The notes below the pieces were generated by a model. The model was not told where the DNA came from and did not search any database. It saw only the letters and a program-made list of their open reading frames with translations. A stretch of DNA of 64,000 bases, from NCBI RefSeq assembly GCF_003751785.1, contig NZ_RKIE01000001.1, positions 907,564 to 971,563 on the forward strand. The letters are read 5' to 3'. This DNA comes from Frigoribacterium sp. PhB160. Lineage in GTDB: Bacteria; Actinomycetota; Actinomycetes; Actinomycetales; Microbacteriaceae. Both the position numbers and the translations under genes were made by a program. This document shows, piece after piece, positions 36,593 to 45,348 of the stretch (the stretch's first letter is position 1; each line of letters begins with the position of its first letter).

Positions 36593-37900
36593 ATGAGGAT
36601 CTCTGTCATCGGTTGTGGCTACCTGGGGGCCGTCCATGCTGCGTGCATGGCCGAGCTCGGACACGACGTCGTCGGCGTCGACGTCGACGAGCGGAAGGTC
36701 GCCGAGCTGTCGGCGGGCCGCGCGCCCTTCTTCGAGCCGGGCCTGCCCGAGGTCCTCGAGCGCGCCACCGCCAGCGGCCGGCTCCGCTTCACGACCGACA
36801 TGAGCGAGGCCGCCGGGGCGCAGGTGCACTTCGTCGCGGTCGGCACGCCCCAGACCGCGGGCAGCCACGCCGCCGACCTGACCTACGTCGACGCCGCGGT
36901 GCAGGGGCTGCTGCCGCACCTGTCGGAGGGCGACCTCGTCGTCGGCAAGTCGACCGTCCCGGTGGGCACCGCGGCGCGCCTCGCCGAGGTGGTCCGCGCC
37001 TCCTCGCCGGGGGCCGACCTGGCCTGGAACCCGGAGTTCCTCCGCGAGGGCTTCGCCGTCGCCGACACCGTCTCGCCCGACCGCTTCGTCTACGGCGTCC
37101 CGGCCGGCGCCGACGGCGAGCGGGCCACCGCGCTGCTCGACGCCGTCTACGAGACGGCCCTCGCGACCGGGACGCCCCGCATCGTCACCGACTACGCGAC
37201 CGCCGAGCTCGTCAAGGTCTCCGCCAACGCCTTCCTCGCCACGAAGATCTCGTTCATCAACGCCATGGCCGAGATCGCCGAGGCCACCGGCGCCGACGTC
37301 ACCCAGCTCGCCGACGCGATCGGGCACGACGCCCGCATCGGCCGGCGCTTCCTCAACGCCGGCATCGGCTTCGGCGGCGGTTGCCTGCCGAAGGACATCC
37401 GCGCCTTCCAGGCCCGCGCCGACGAGCTCGGCCTCGACTCGCTCGCGTTCCTCGCCGACGTCGACGCCGTCAACCTCCGTCGCCGGGAGCGCGTCGTCAC
37501 GCTGGCCGACGAGCTCGTCGGCGGTGCCGCGGGCTCGCGGGTCGCCGTGCTCGGCCTCGCCTTCAAGCCCGACAGCGACGACGTGCGCGACTCGCCCGCC
37601 CTCGACGTCGCCCGGCGGCTGCACGAGATGGGCGCCCACGTCGCCGTCTTCGACCCCGAGGCGAACGTCACGGCCGCGCGACTCGCTCCTCAGCTCGACT
37701 ACGCGCCCGACGCCGAGACCGCCCTGCGCGGCGCCGACGTGGTCCTCGTGCTCACCGAGTGGCGCGAGTTCAAGGCCCTCGACCCCGAGACCGTCGGGTC
37801 GCTCGTCGCCCAGAAGCGCATCGTCGACGGGCGCAACGTGCTCGACCTGACGGCCTGGCGCGCCGCCGGCTTCGACGCGCGCGGCCTCGGCCGCCCCTGA
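36593..37900 (+). CDS. ugd: UDP-glucose 6-dehydrogenase
   Basis: A 435-residue NAD-dependent enzyme that oxidises UDP-glucose to UDP-glucuronate for envelope polysaccharides. The Rossmann start is MRISVIGCGYLGAVHAACMAE. WNPEFLREGFAV and KVSANAFLATKISFIN are substrate loops, GFGGGCLPKDIRAF carries the catalytic Cys264, and LAFKPDSDDVRDSPALDV the C-terminal domain. All catalytic residues appear present. The start ATG 36593 follows TAGGTT by 7 nt. It opens the envelope-polysaccharide part of the window. Confidence 0.95.
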   Translation: MRISVIGCGYLGAVHAACMAELGHDVVGVDVDERKVAELSAGRAPFFEPGLPEVLERATASGRLRFTTDMSEAAGAQVHFVAVGTPQTAGSHAADLTYVDAAVQGLLPHLSEGDLVVGKSTVPVGTAARLAEVVRASSPGADLAWNPEFLREGFAVADTVSPDRFVYGVPAGADGERATALLDAVYETALATGTPRIVTDYATAELVKVSANAFLATKISFINAMAEIAEATGADVTQLADAIGHDARIGRRFLNAGIGFGGGCLPKDIRAFQARADELGLDSLAFLADVDAVNLRRRERVVTLADELVGGAAGSRVAVLGLAFKPDSDDVRDSPALDVARRLHEMGAHVAVFDPEANVTAARLAPQLDYAPDAETALRGADVVLVLTEWREFKALDPETVGSLVAQKRIVDGRNVLDLTAWRAAGFDARGLGRP

Positions 37901-37912
37901 CCGGCCCGGCCG

Positions 37913-37918
37913 TAGCAT
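37913..37918 (+). promoter_or_regulatory. -10 hexamer for the leaderless lipoprotein gene
   Basis: TAGCAT, 7 nt, then the ATG at 37926, 13 bp after the ugd stop codon. Confidence 0.5.
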
Positions 37919-37925
37919 GGCGGGC

Positions 37926-38414
37926 ATGACCGCACCCCACCGCGCCCTCGTCGTCACCGTCGCCCTCGGCGCCGCGCTCGCGCTGAGCGGCTGCGTCGGC
38001 GGCGGCGACGCGGGGCCCAGCACGACGCCGACCCGCAGCGCGTCGGCTCCGGCGTCCCCGTCGGCGTCGGCCTCCCCGTCCGCCCCCGCGACGCCGTCCA
38101 CGTCGGCCGAGCCGGCGCCGGGCGGGGGCACGACGAGCATCGCGCCGGCCCCGCAGCCCTCGTCCGGCACCGCGGACTGGACCGACGAGACCGCCTACCA
38201 GGCCTGCGTCGACTCCGCGACGACGTCGCTCGGCGGCGACTACGCCTGGGCGGCGCGCAGCTCGCAGGCCCTGACGGGCAGCGGCGACGCGCGCACCATC
38301 GAGATCACCGGTCAGTTCACCGGCGGGGACGTGGGCGTCGCGAACGTCTCGTACCGCTGCACGATCGGGGGCACGCCGTCCGCGCCCGTCGTCACCGGCG
38401 CGCTCGTCGGCTGA
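37926..38414 (+). CDS. Putative lipoprotein with Ser/Pro/Ala-rich linker
   Basis: A 162-residue exported protein. The signal ends in ALALSGC, a lipobox with Cys23 as the predicted lipidation site. A 60-residue linker of Ser, Thr, Pro and Ala follows, then a globular domain of about 85 residues starting WTDETAYQACVDSATTSL with two Cys residues (ACVDS and YRCTIGG) that could form a disulfide. I do not recognise the domain; similar small lipoproteins occur widely in Microbacteriaceae. It would sit on the outer face of the membrane. Confidence 0.78.
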   Translation: MTAPHRALVVTVALGAALALSGCVGGGDAGPSTTPTRSASAPASPSASASPSAPATPSTSAEPAPGGGTTSIAPAPQPSSGTADWTDETAYQACVDSATTSLGGDYAWAARSSQALTGSGDARTIEITGQFTGGDVGVANVSYRCTIGGTPSAPVVTGALVG

Positions 38415-38450
38415 CCGTCGTCGCTCCCGGGGCGCCGTCCCGGTCCGTGG

Positions 38451-38948
38451 TCAGCGGTCGCCCGAGGGCGTGCCGACCCCGGCCAGGGCCTGGCGCTCCG
38501 CCGAGGTGGGGGCCTCGGCCGCCGTGCGGCCGGGATGGAAGACCCAGAGCTTGTAGAGGCTGAAGCGGAACACCGAGCCGAGGGCGAGCCCGACGACGTT
38601 GGTCGACAGGTTGTCGGCGGCGGCCGAGCGGAACCCGAGCACGTAGTGCGACACGACGAGGCAGCCGAGCCCGATGGCCAGGCCGCCGAGCGCGACGGCG
38701 AAGAACTCGAGCGCCTCGCGCACGGCCCGCCGTCGGCGGTGGGCGCGGAAGGTCCAGTAGCGGTTGCCGAGCCAGACGGCGACGATGGCCACGAGCCCGG
38801 AGGCGACCTTCGCGAGCACCGGTCCGGCCGCCACGGCGTCGGGGGAGAGGACGGTCGCCCGCAGGGCGTTGAAGAGGGAGAGGTCGAGGACGACGCCGAG
38901 CGCGCCGATCGTGCCGTACCGCAGGAGCTGGCCGATGAGCCGTCGCAT
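38451..38948 (-). CDS. GtrA-family membrane protein
   Basis: A 165-residue protein with four membrane helices. LLRYGTIGALGVVLDLSLFNALRA near the N-terminus and GNRYWTFRAHRRRR after helix 2 are classical GtrA signatures, and FRFSLYKLWVF closes helix 4. GtrA proteins are thought to translocate or scaffold polyprenyl-phosphate sugars in glycosylation systems. The ATG at 38948 has GAGGAGG five nt upstream; the longer frame from TTG 38972 runs through that ribosome site. It is divergent from purK and near glycosyltransferase genes. Confidence 0.88.
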   Translation of the reverse strand: MRRLIGQLLRYGTIGALGVVLDLSLFNALRATVLSPDAVAAGPVLAKVASGLVAIVAVWLGNRYWTFRAHRRRRAVREALEFFAVALGGLAIGLGCLVVSHYVLGFRSAAADNLSTNVVGLALGSVFRFSLYKLWVFHPGRTAAEAPTSAERQALAGVGTPSGDR

Positions 38949-39003
38949 GCGCCTCCTCGTTGCTTCCGCCAAGATGGACCGTGGCTCGACGAGCCGTCAC
39001 GAG

Positions 39004-39009
39004 AACATA
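39004..39009 (-). promoter_or_regulatory. Candidate -10 for the GtrA gene
   Basis: TATGTT on the minus strand, 55 nt upstream of the ATG at 38948, in the 133-bp divergent gap. Confidence 0.4.
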
Positions 39010-39021
39010 CCGCGCCGTCGC

Positions 39022-39052
39022 GGCCGGGCCCGCCGTCGGCGGGCGCCCGGCC
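39022..39052. other. Strong hairpin in the gtrA-purK divergent gap
   Basis: GGCCGGGC (39022-39029) pairs with GCCCGGCC (39045-39052), extended inward by CCGCC/GGCGG with a 2-nt bulge and a GTC loop. No gene ends here, so it would lie in the purK leader 18 nt before the GAGGAG ribosome site and may affect purK translation or transcription. Confidence 0.5.
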
Positions 39053-39081
39053 GGCCCGCGGTGCGACCCCGAGGAGACTCC

Positions 39082-40218
39082 ATGGCCTACCGCATCGGCG
39101 TGATCGGCGGCGGACAGCTCGCCCGCATGATGGTGCCTCCGGCGATCGCGCTGGGGCTCGACATCCGCGTGCTCGCCGAGACCGAGGGCAGCCCGGCCGC
39201 CCTCGCGGCCACCGCGGTGGGCGACTACCACGACGCCGCGACCGTGCTCGACTTCGCCCGCGGGCTCGACGCCGTCACCTTCGACCACGAGCACGTCCCG
39301 CAGGCCGTGCTGGCCGCGCTCGTGGAGGCGGGCGTCGCCGTGCACCCGTCCCCGGCGGCCCTGGCCGTCGCGCAGGACAAGATCGTCATGCGCGAGAGGC
39401 TCGCCGAGCTCGGGCTCCCGCTGCCCGAGTGGGCGGTCGTCCACGACTCCGTCGAGCTCGGCGCCTTCCTCGCCGAGCACGGCGGCCGGGCCGTCGTGAA
39501 GACCCCCCGCGGCGGCTACGACGGCAAGGGCGTGCGCGTCGTGCGCTCGGCCGACGGCGCCGACGACTGGTTCGCCGCGGTCGCCGAGCACGGCGGCGAC
39601 GGCGCGCTGCTCGTCGAGGAGCTCGTCGAGTTCCGTCGCGAGCTCGCGCAGCTCGTCGCCCGGCGACCGTCCGGCGACGTGGTGGCGTGGCCCGTCGTCG
39701 AGACCGTGCAGCGCGACGGCGTCTGCGCCGAGGTGATCGCCCCGGCTCCGTCGAGCACCGGCCGCGTCGCCGCGGTGGCCGACGACATCGCCCGCACGGT
39801 CGCCGAGCGGCTGGACGTCACGGGGGTGCTCGCCGTCGAGCTCTTCGAGACCACCGACGACCGGCTGCTCGTCAACGAGCTGGCGATGCGCCCGCACAAC
39901 ACCGGTCACTGGAGCATCGACGGCGCCGTGACGAGCCAGTTCGAGCAGCACCTCCGGGCGGTGCTCGACCTGCCGCTCGGCGACGCGTCGCCGACGGCCG
40001 CCTGGAGCGTCATGGTCAACGTGCTCGGCGGCCCGGCGTCGGGCTCGTTCGCCGACCGGCTGCCCGCCGTGCTGGCCGACCAGCCGGGCGTCAAGGTGCA
40101 CGACTACGGCAAGGAGCCGCGCCCGGGCCGCAAGGTCGGGCACGTCACGGGCACGGGCGCCGAGCTCGACGACGTGGTCGCGCGGACGCGCGCCGCAGCC
40201 GCCCATCTCGACGACTGA
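39082..40218 (+). CDS. purK: 5-(Carboxyamino)imidazole ribonucleotide synthase
   Basis: A 378-residue ATP-grasp enzyme that carboxylates AIR to N5-CAIR in purine synthesis. MAYRIGVIGGGQLARMMVPPA is the N-terminal signature, VTFDHEHVP the next and VVKTPRGGYDGKGVRVV the ATP-grasp loop. NELAMRPHNTGHWSIDGAVTSQFEQHLRAV carries metal ligands near residue 270. The ATG at 39082 has GAGGAGACTCC upstream. It is followed by purE after 16 bp, the usual partner order. Confidence 0.95.
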   Translation: MAYRIGVIGGGQLARMMVPPAIALGLDIRVLAETEGSPAALAATAVGDYHDAATVLDFARGLDAVTFDHEHVPQAVLAALVEAGVAVHPSPAALAVAQDKIVMRERLAELGLPLPEWAVVHDSVELGAFLAEHGGRAVVKTPRGGYDGKGVRVVRSADGADDWFAAVAEHGGDGALLVEELVEFRRELAQLVARRPSGDVVAWPVVETVQRDGVCAEVIAPAPSSTGRVAAVADDIARTVAERLDVTGVLAVELFETTDDRLLVNELAMRPHNTGHWSIDGAVTSQFEQHLRAVLDLPLGDASPTAAWSVMVNVLGGPASGSFADRLPAVLADQPGVKVHDYGKEPRPGRKVGHVTGTGAELDDVVARTRAAAAHLDD

Positions 40219-40221
40219 GGC

Positions 40222-40227
40222 TATCCT
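40222..40227 (+). promoter_or_regulatory. -10 hexamer for leaderless purE
   Basis: TATCCT, 7 nt, then the GTG at 40235, in the 16-bp gap after purK. Confidence 0.55.
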
Positions 40228-40234
40228 CTAGCTC

Positions 40235-40783
40235 GTGCCCGAGCAGATCGATGACCTCCCGACCGTCCCGACACGGCCGAACGACCCCTCGCGGCCGCCC
40301 GTCGTCTCGATCGTCATGGGCTCCGACAGCGACTGGCCGACCCTCCGCAGCGCCTCCGAGATCCTCAGCGAGTTCGGGGTGGCGCACGAGGTCGAGGTCG
40401 TCTCGGCCCACCGCACTCCCGAGAAGATGATGCGGTTCGGCCGCGAGGCCGCCGGCCGCGGTGTCCGCGTGGTCATCGCCGGCGCAGGAGGCGCGGCCCA
40501 CCTCCCGGGGATGCTCGCCTCGGTCACCACCCTCCCCGTCATCGGCGTGCCGGTCGCCCTGGCGAAGCTCGACGGGCTCGACTCGCTGCTCTCGATCGTG
40601 CAGATGCCGGCCGGCATCCCGGTCGCGACGGTCTCCATCGGCGGGGCGGCCAACGCGGGCCTGCTGGCCGCGCGCATCCTGGGTTCTTCCGACCCCCGCA
40701 TCTCGGCCCGGCTGGCCGAGTACGCGACCAGCCTCGGCGAGCTGGTCGAGGAGAAGAACACGGCCCTCCGCCAGTCGCTGTGA
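40235..40783 (+). CDS. purE: N5-carboxyaminoimidazole ribonucleotide mutase
   Basis: A 182-residue class I PurE that rearranges N5-CAIR to [21 protein letters not shown] is the nucleotide-binding start, and [11 protein letters not shown] carries the active-site His. [24 protein letters not shown] is the next conserved stretch. [27 protein letters not shown] ends the core. A 23-residue Pro/Asp-rich N-terminal extension is present. GTG 40235 follows TATCCT by 7 nt. The following LCP gene overlaps by 4 bp, so wall and purine genes are transcriptionally linked. Confidence 0.96.
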   Translation: MPEQIDDLPTVPTRPNDPSRPPVVSIVMGSDSDWPTLRSASEILSEFGVAHEVEVVSAHRTPEKMMRFGREAAGRGVRVVIAGAGGAAHLPGMLASVTTLPVIGVPVALAKLDGLDSLLSIVQMPAGIPVATVSIGGAANAGLLAARILGSSDPRISARLAEYATSLGELVEEKNTALRQSL

Positions 40784-42123
40784 GCGTCGCGCTGCCCGTC
40801 CGGCACCCCGACCTCGGGTCGCCGACCTTCATGACGCGGCGGGCCTGGGCCCTCGTGCTGCTGAACGTGCTCATCCCCGGCTCGGCGCAGGTGCTCGCGG
40901 GCAGCAAGCGGCTCGGTCGCTGGGGGCTCGCCTCCACGCTGGTGTCGTGGGCGGTGGCCGTGGTCATCGTCGTCCTGGCCCTGTTCTGGCAGACGCCGCT
41001 GCTCGAGGTCGCGACGAACGTCGTGGCGCTGACCGTCATGCAGGTCTTCCTCGTCTACTACGCGGTGCTCTGGGTCGTGCTCACCCTCGACACCCTGCGG
41101 CTCGTCAAGATCGTCCGCACGCTGCCGACCGCCCGGGGGTTCATCGCCGGCGTCATGGTGCTGCTGACGGCGGCCACGGTGGGGCCCGTAGCCTGGGGCG
41201 CCTACGTCACGGGCGTGCAGCACGGGCTGCTGAACGACCTCTTCACCTCGCAGCAGGCGGCGGCCGACCCCGTCGACGGGCGGTACAACATCCTCCTGCT
41301 CGGCGGCGACGCGGGCTCGGACCGCACCGGCCTCCGGCCCGACAGCATCAGCGTCGCGAGCATCGACGCCGAGACGGGCGCCACGACCATCGTCGGGGTG
41401 CCGCGCAACCTCTACAACGCGCCGTTCTCCGAGGGCTCCCCGCTCTACGGGCCGTTCCCGACCGGGTACACCTGCGGCGACGACTGCCTGGTCAGCTACC
41501 TGTACACCTACGGCGAGGAGCACCCCGACCTCTACCCGGACGCCGAGTCGAAGGGCAGCAACCCGGGCATCGAGGCGATGCGCGACGCGGTCGAGGGCGT
41601 CACCGGCCTGACGCTGCAGTACTACGTGCTGATCGACATGCAGGGCTTCGTCGACCTCATCGACGCGCTCGGAGGCATCTCCGTCGACAACACGGAGGGG
41701 CGGCTGCCCATCAACGGCGGGGTGGACGCCGCAGGCAACCCGATCAACGTCGACGGCTGGATCGAGCCCGGGAAACAGGTGCTCGACGGGTACCACGCGC
41801 TCTGGTACGCCCGTGCCCGCCACGGCTCGGACGACTACCACCGCATGGCACGGCAGCGCGAGGTGCAGCAGGCCCTGCTGTCGCAGTTCCAGCCCGCCCA
41901 GGTGCTGTCGAAGTTCCAGGCGGTCGCGTCGGCGGGCGTGCAGACGGTCGACACCGACATCCCCCAGGGGGCGCTGAGCGCGTTCGTGGGGCTGGCCCGC
42001 GACGCCCGGTCGCAGCCGATCACCGACCTCGAGATCGTGCCGCCGACCTACTCGAACGTCTACCCCGACTACGACGTCATTCATGCCGACGTCGCGGCCG
42101 CCACGGCGTCGAGCGCCGGCTAG
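40780..42123 (+). CDS. LytR-CpsA-Psr (LCP) family wall-polymer ligase
   Basis: A 447-residue membrane-anchored enzyme of the family that attaches undecaprenyl-linked polymers to peptidoglycan. Four N-terminal membrane segments (residues about 18-140, starting [24 protein letters not shown]) precede the extracytoplasmic LCP domain. It begins [28 protein letters not shown], with catalytic Asp and Arg residues, and contains [31 protein letters not shown] and [20 protein letters not shown]. It is coupled to purE by a 4-bp overlap and is a natural partner of the polysaccharide genes downstream. Confidence 0.92.
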   Translation: MSVALPVRHPDLGSPTFMTRRAWALVLLNVLIPGSAQVLAGSKRLGRWGLASTLVSWAVAVVIVVLALFWQTPLLEVATNVVALTVMQVFLVYYAVLWVVLTLDTLRLVKIVRTLPTARGFIAGVMVLLTAATVGPVAWGAYVTGVQHGLLNDLFTSQQAAADPVDGRYNILLLGGDAGSDRTGLRPDSISVASIDAETGATTIVGVPRNLYNAPFSEGSPLYGPFPTGYTCGDDCLVSYLYTYGEEHPDLYPDAESKGSNPGIEAMRDAVEGVTGLTLQYYVLIDMQGFVDLIDALGGISVDNTEGRLPINGGVDAAGNPINVDGWIEPGKQVLDGYHALWYARARHGSDDYHRMARQREVQQALLSQFQPAQVLSKFQAVASAGVQTVDTDIPQGALSAFVGLARDARSQPITDLEIVPPTYSNVYPDYDVIHADVAAATASSAG

Positions 42124-42128
42124 CCCGC

Positions 42129-43325
42129 GTGGCGAGGCACGGCGCGCCGCGGCGGTCCCGTCCGCTCCCGCGACCCGGCGGCGTAGGGGGAGGCCGCCTC
42201 TCGGGCCTCGACGGCCTCCGTGGCCTCGCCGCCCTCGTGGTGGTGGTCCACCACGTCCTGCTCACGCAGCCGACGCTCGCGGCGCCGTACTACGACCGCC
42301 AGCCCGTCTCCGGGGCCAGCTGGTGGATCGTCCACACGCCGCTGCACCTCCTGTGGGCGGGCACGGAGGCCGTCTACCTCTTCTTCGTGCTGTCGGGGTT
42401 CGTGCTGGGCCTCGCGGCCGCGTCGCCGCGCTTCTCGTGGCGGGCCTACCTGCCGGCTCGTCTCCTGCGCCTCTACCTGCCCGTGTTCGGCGCGGTCGCC
42501 CTCGGCGCCCTGGTCGTCACGACGCTGCCGCGCGGCAGCGGCGCCAGCGCGTGGCTGTCGGCCCGGAGCCCCGGCTGGTCGGGGCTCTCGGTCCTGCGCG
42601 ACCTGACGCTCGTCTCGGGCACGTCCCGCGTGATCAGCCCGCTCTGGTCGCTGCAGTGGGAGGTGGTGTTCTCGCTCCTCCTCGCGGCCTTCCTCTCGTG
42701 GGGCGCCTCCGTGCGCCCGTGGCTGCAGATCGTGGTGGCGCTCGTGGCGTCGACGGCCGGCTTCCAGATCCGGTCGGACGCGCTGTCGTACCTGCCGCTC
42801 TTCGCGGTGGGGACCGCCTTGGCGCAGTGGTGGCCGACCCTGCGCGAGCGCCTGGCGCCGTGGTCGCGGTCGGACCTCGGCTGGGGACTCGTCGTCGGCG
42901 CGGGCCTGCTCCTCACGTGCTCGTACTGGCTCGTGCTGCCGTTCGTGCCCGCCGAGGCGTCGTTCGTCCCCACGCGGCCGGTCACGGTCGTCGGCGTCAC
43001 CGTGCTGGTGCTCGCGGCGGGCGCCTGGGCCCCCCTCGCGGCCGTGCTCTCGTCGCGCCCGCTCCGGTTCGCGGGCACGATCTCGTTCAGCCTCTACCTC
43101 GTGCACGAGCCGATCGTCATCGCGGCCGCGTCGGCCCGGCCGGGGTCCGTCGGCGCCCTCGTCCTCGCCGTGGCGGCCTCCCTCGTCGTGGCCACGGCGT
43201 TCTTCCTCGTCGTCGAGCGGCCGAGCCACGCGCTGGCCCGGCTCCTCGGGCGCCGCCTCGGCCGCGGCACGGCGGAGGCCGCCCCCGCGACGGCGGCACG
43301 CCCGTCGACGGACGACCCGCGCTGA
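42129..43325 (+). CDS. Acyltransferase family 3 membrane protein
   Basis: A 398-residue integral membrane O-acyltransferase. LSGLDGLRGLAALVVVVHHVLL carries the family's catalytic His near residue 40, and LFFVLSGFVLGLA with RLLRLYLPVF is the next conserved block. LWSLQWEVVFSLLL and ISFSLYLVHEPIV follow, with about ten membrane segments in all. Such proteins O-acetylate or succinylate surface polysaccharides, which suits the locus. The GTG at 42129 is 5 nt after the LCP stop codon; no ribosome site is visible, so coupling or the start at about residue 22 is possible. The Arg-rich first 20 residues are uncertain. Confidence 0.86.
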   Translation: MARHGAPRRSRPLPRPGGVGGGRLSGLDGLRGLAALVVVVHHVLLTQPTLAAPYYDRQPVSGASWWIVHTPLHLLWAGTEAVYLFFVLSGFVLGLAAASPRFSWRAYLPARLLRLYLPVFGAVALGALVVTTLPRGSGASAWLSARSPGWSGLSVLRDLTLVSGTSRVISPLWSLQWEVVFSLLLAAFLSWGASVRPWLQIVVALVASTAGFQIRSDALSYLPLFAVGTALAQWWPTLRERLAPWSRSDLGWGLVVGAGLLLTCSYWLVLPFVPAEASFVPTRPVTVVGVTVLVLAAGAWAPLAAVLSSRPLRFAGTISFSLYLVHEPIVIAAASARPGSVGALVLAVAASLVVATAFFLVVERPSHALARLLGRRLGRGTAEAAPATAARPSTDDPR

Positions 43326-43350
43326 CCGGCCGGCTGCCCGCCCCGGTCAG
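43322..43350. terminator. Weak hairpin spanning two convergent stop codons
   Basis: CTGACCGG (43322-43329) pairs with CCGGTCAG (43343-43350) around 13 nt. It overlaps the stops of the acyltransferase and the GT4 gene. Confidence 0.4.
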
Positions 43351-44486
43351 AGGTCGGCGTGCAGCTGCCAGACCTTGTCGGCGGAGTCGCCCCAGCTGTA
43401 GGCACGTGCCCGGTCGAGGCCTGCGACGCCGAGCCTCGACGAGAGCTCGAGGTCGGTGACGACCTGGAAGATCGCCTGCGCGAGCCGGGCCGGGTAGCCA
43501 GCGGCGTCCTCGCGAGGCACGACGACGGCGGCGTCCGCGGCGACCTCGACGAGGGCCGGGGCGTCCGAGACGATGGTGGGGGTGCCGAGGCTCAGGGCCT
43601 CGACCACGGGCAGGCCGAAGCCCTCGGCGAGGCTCGGGAAGACGAAGACCGTGGCGCGCTGCAGCAGCACCGCCAGCTGCGCGTCGGAGACGTGTCCGAG
43701 CACGCGCACCGACTCGGGCGGGAGACCGGCGGAGGCGACGATCTCGTCGACGCGCACGTCGCCCCAGCCCTCGGGGCCCACCACGAGCAGCGGCAGGTCG
43801 GGCGCGTCCTCGTGGGCCAGGGCACGGATGAGGGGCTCGATGCCCTTGCGCGGCTCGAGCGTGCCCACGCTGAGGACGTAGCGCTCGGGGAGGTCGAGCT
43901 GCTCGGCCAGCTCGTCGGCGTCGGCCGGCACGCGGAGGTCGTCGCTCACCGCGCCGCCGATCACCCGGAGGCGGTCGCCGAAGGGGAGGATGTCGCCGAG
44001 CTCGGACGCGACGGCGTGCGTGGGCACGACGACGGCGTCCGCGAACCGGTGGGCCCGCTTCGCCATGGCCCGGTGCCAGCGGACGCCCTGGGGCGTGAGG
44101 GTCTCGGGGTGCGTCCACGGCACGGTGTCGTGGATCGTCACGACCGTCTGGTCGCCGGGGTTCAGACCCCGGTCGTGCCGCCCGAGGGGAGCGAGCAGGC
44201 TCGTGGCGTGCACCATGCCCCGCCCGGGGAGGCCGAGCAGCCCGGTCTGCCAGGCGAGCCCGAGCTCACGCCGCCCGAGGGGCGACTTGGTGAGGTGCGA
44301 CAGGCCCGGCACGAGGTCGGTCAGCCGGTCGTAGTCGGCCTGCGGGTGCGCGGCGACGACGCCCTCGACGTCGCAGCCGCGAGGCGCCCCCGCGACGAGG
44401 GCGCGCGTCAGCTCGGCGGTGTAGCGGCCGATGCCGCCGGGGACCGGTGCCAGGACCTGGTCAACGACTACTCGTAGCGTGGTCAT
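43347..44486 (-). CDS. GT4-family glycosyltransferase
   Basis: A 379-residue GT-B transferase. The donor half has GTLEPRKGIEPLIRAL near residue 195 and PSLAEGFGLPVVEALSLGTPTIVSD with the EX7E motif. The acceptor half has VPGGIGRYTAELTRALV and VTIHDTVPWTHPETLTP, features of mannosyl- or rhamnosyl-transferases acting on lipid-linked oligosaccharides. It is the third gene of the rmlB-rmlD-GT operon and overlaps the rmlD end by 26 bp. Donor sugar is inferred (dTDP-rhamnose plausible from context), not shown. Confidence 0.87.
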   Translation of the reverse strand: MTTLRVVVDQVLAPVPGGIGRYTAELTRALVAGAPRGCDVEGVVAAHPQADYDRLTDLVPGLSHLTKSPLGRRELGLAWQTGLLGLPGRGMVHATSLLAPLGRHDRGLNPGDQTVVTIHDTVPWTHPETLTPQGVRWHRAMAKRAHRFADAVVVPTHAVASELGDILPFGDRLRVIGGAVSDDLRVPADADELAEQLDLPERYVLSVGTLEPRKGIEPLIRALAHEDAPDLPLLVVGPEGWGDVRVDEIVASAGLPPESVRVLGHVSDAQLAVLLQRATVFVFPSLAEGFGLPVVEALSLGTPTIVSDAPALVEVAADAAVVVPREDAAGYPARLAQAIFQVVTDLELSSRLGVAGLDRARAYSWGDSADKVWQLHADL

Positions 44487-45348
44487 CGGTCTCGAGCACC
44501 CCCGTGTCAACGGCCTCGCCCAGGGCTTCCCGCCACGGACGCATGGGGGCGATGCCCGCCCGGTGCCAGGCGTCGTGGCCGAGGACGCTGTAGCTCGGCC
44601 GCGGAGCGGGCCGGACGAACGTCGAGCTGTCGGTCGGCTCGACCCTAGCAGCGTCGAGGCCGGCCGCCCGGAACACCTCGCGGGCGAACTCGAACCAGCT
44701 CGTCTCGCCGGAGTTCGTGCCGTGGTAGACGCCCGCCGGGGCGTCCGCGTCGAGCATCGCCACGATCTGGCGGGCCAGGTCGAGGGTCCAGGTGGGCTGG
44801 CCGACCTGGTCGGCGACGACGCTCAGCGTCGGGCGCGAGGCGGCCAGCGACAGCATGGTCTTCGGGAAGTTCGCGCCGTGGCGTCCGTAGAGCCAGGCGG
44901 TCCGCACGACGTAGGTGCCGTCCGGGTGCGCCGCGAGGGCGAGGCGCTCGCCCTCGGCCTTGGTGCGGCCGTAGGCGTTCAGCGGCTCGTGGGCCGTGTC
45001 CTCGGCGTAGGGCGTGGCGGCGTCGCCCGCGAAGACGTAGTCGGTCGACACCGTGACGAACTTCGCGCCGGAGGCGGCGCAGGCCTCGGCGAGGACGCCG
45101 ACGGCGGTCCCGTTGACCGCGAGCGCCGCCTCCTCGTCGGTCTCGGCGGCGTCGACCGCCGTGTACGCGGCGGCGTTGATCACGACGTCGTGCCCGCGGA
45201 CCGCCCGGAGGACGGCGTCGCGGTCGGTGACGTCGAGGTCGGCGCGCGCCAGGAGGGTGACGTCGCGGCCGTGCAGGGCCTCGACGAGGTCGGAGCCCAG
45301 CATGCCGCGGGCGCCGGTGACGAGGTAGGAGGGGCGTGTCGCGCTCAT
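44461..45348 (-). CDS. rmlD: dTDP-4-dehydrorhamnose reductase
   Basis: A 295-residue short-chain reductase that performs the last step of dTDP-L-rhamnose synthesis. YLVTGARGMLGSDLVEAL is the NADPH-binding start, and INAAAYTAVDAAE, VSTDYVFAG and AYGRTKAEGE (Tyr/Lys catalytic pair) follow. VVADQVGQPTW is the conserved substrate segment. The ATG at 45348 shares a base with the rmlB stop (TGATG), so the two genes are coupled. Confidence 0.94.
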   Translation of the reverse strand: MSATRPSYLVTGARGMLGSDLVEALHGRDVTLLARADLDVTDRDAVLRAVRGHDVVINAAAYTAVDAAETDEEAALAVNGTAVGVLAEACAASGAKFVTVSTDYVFAGDAATPYAEDTAHEPLNAYGRTKAEGERLALAAHPDGTYVVRTAWLYGRHGANFPKTMLSLAASRPTLSVVADQVGQPTWTLDLARQIVAMLDADAPAGVYHGTNSGETSWFEFAREVFRAAGLDAARVEPTDSSTFVRPAPRPSYSVLGHDAWHRAGIAPMRPWREALGEAVDTGVLETDDHATSSR

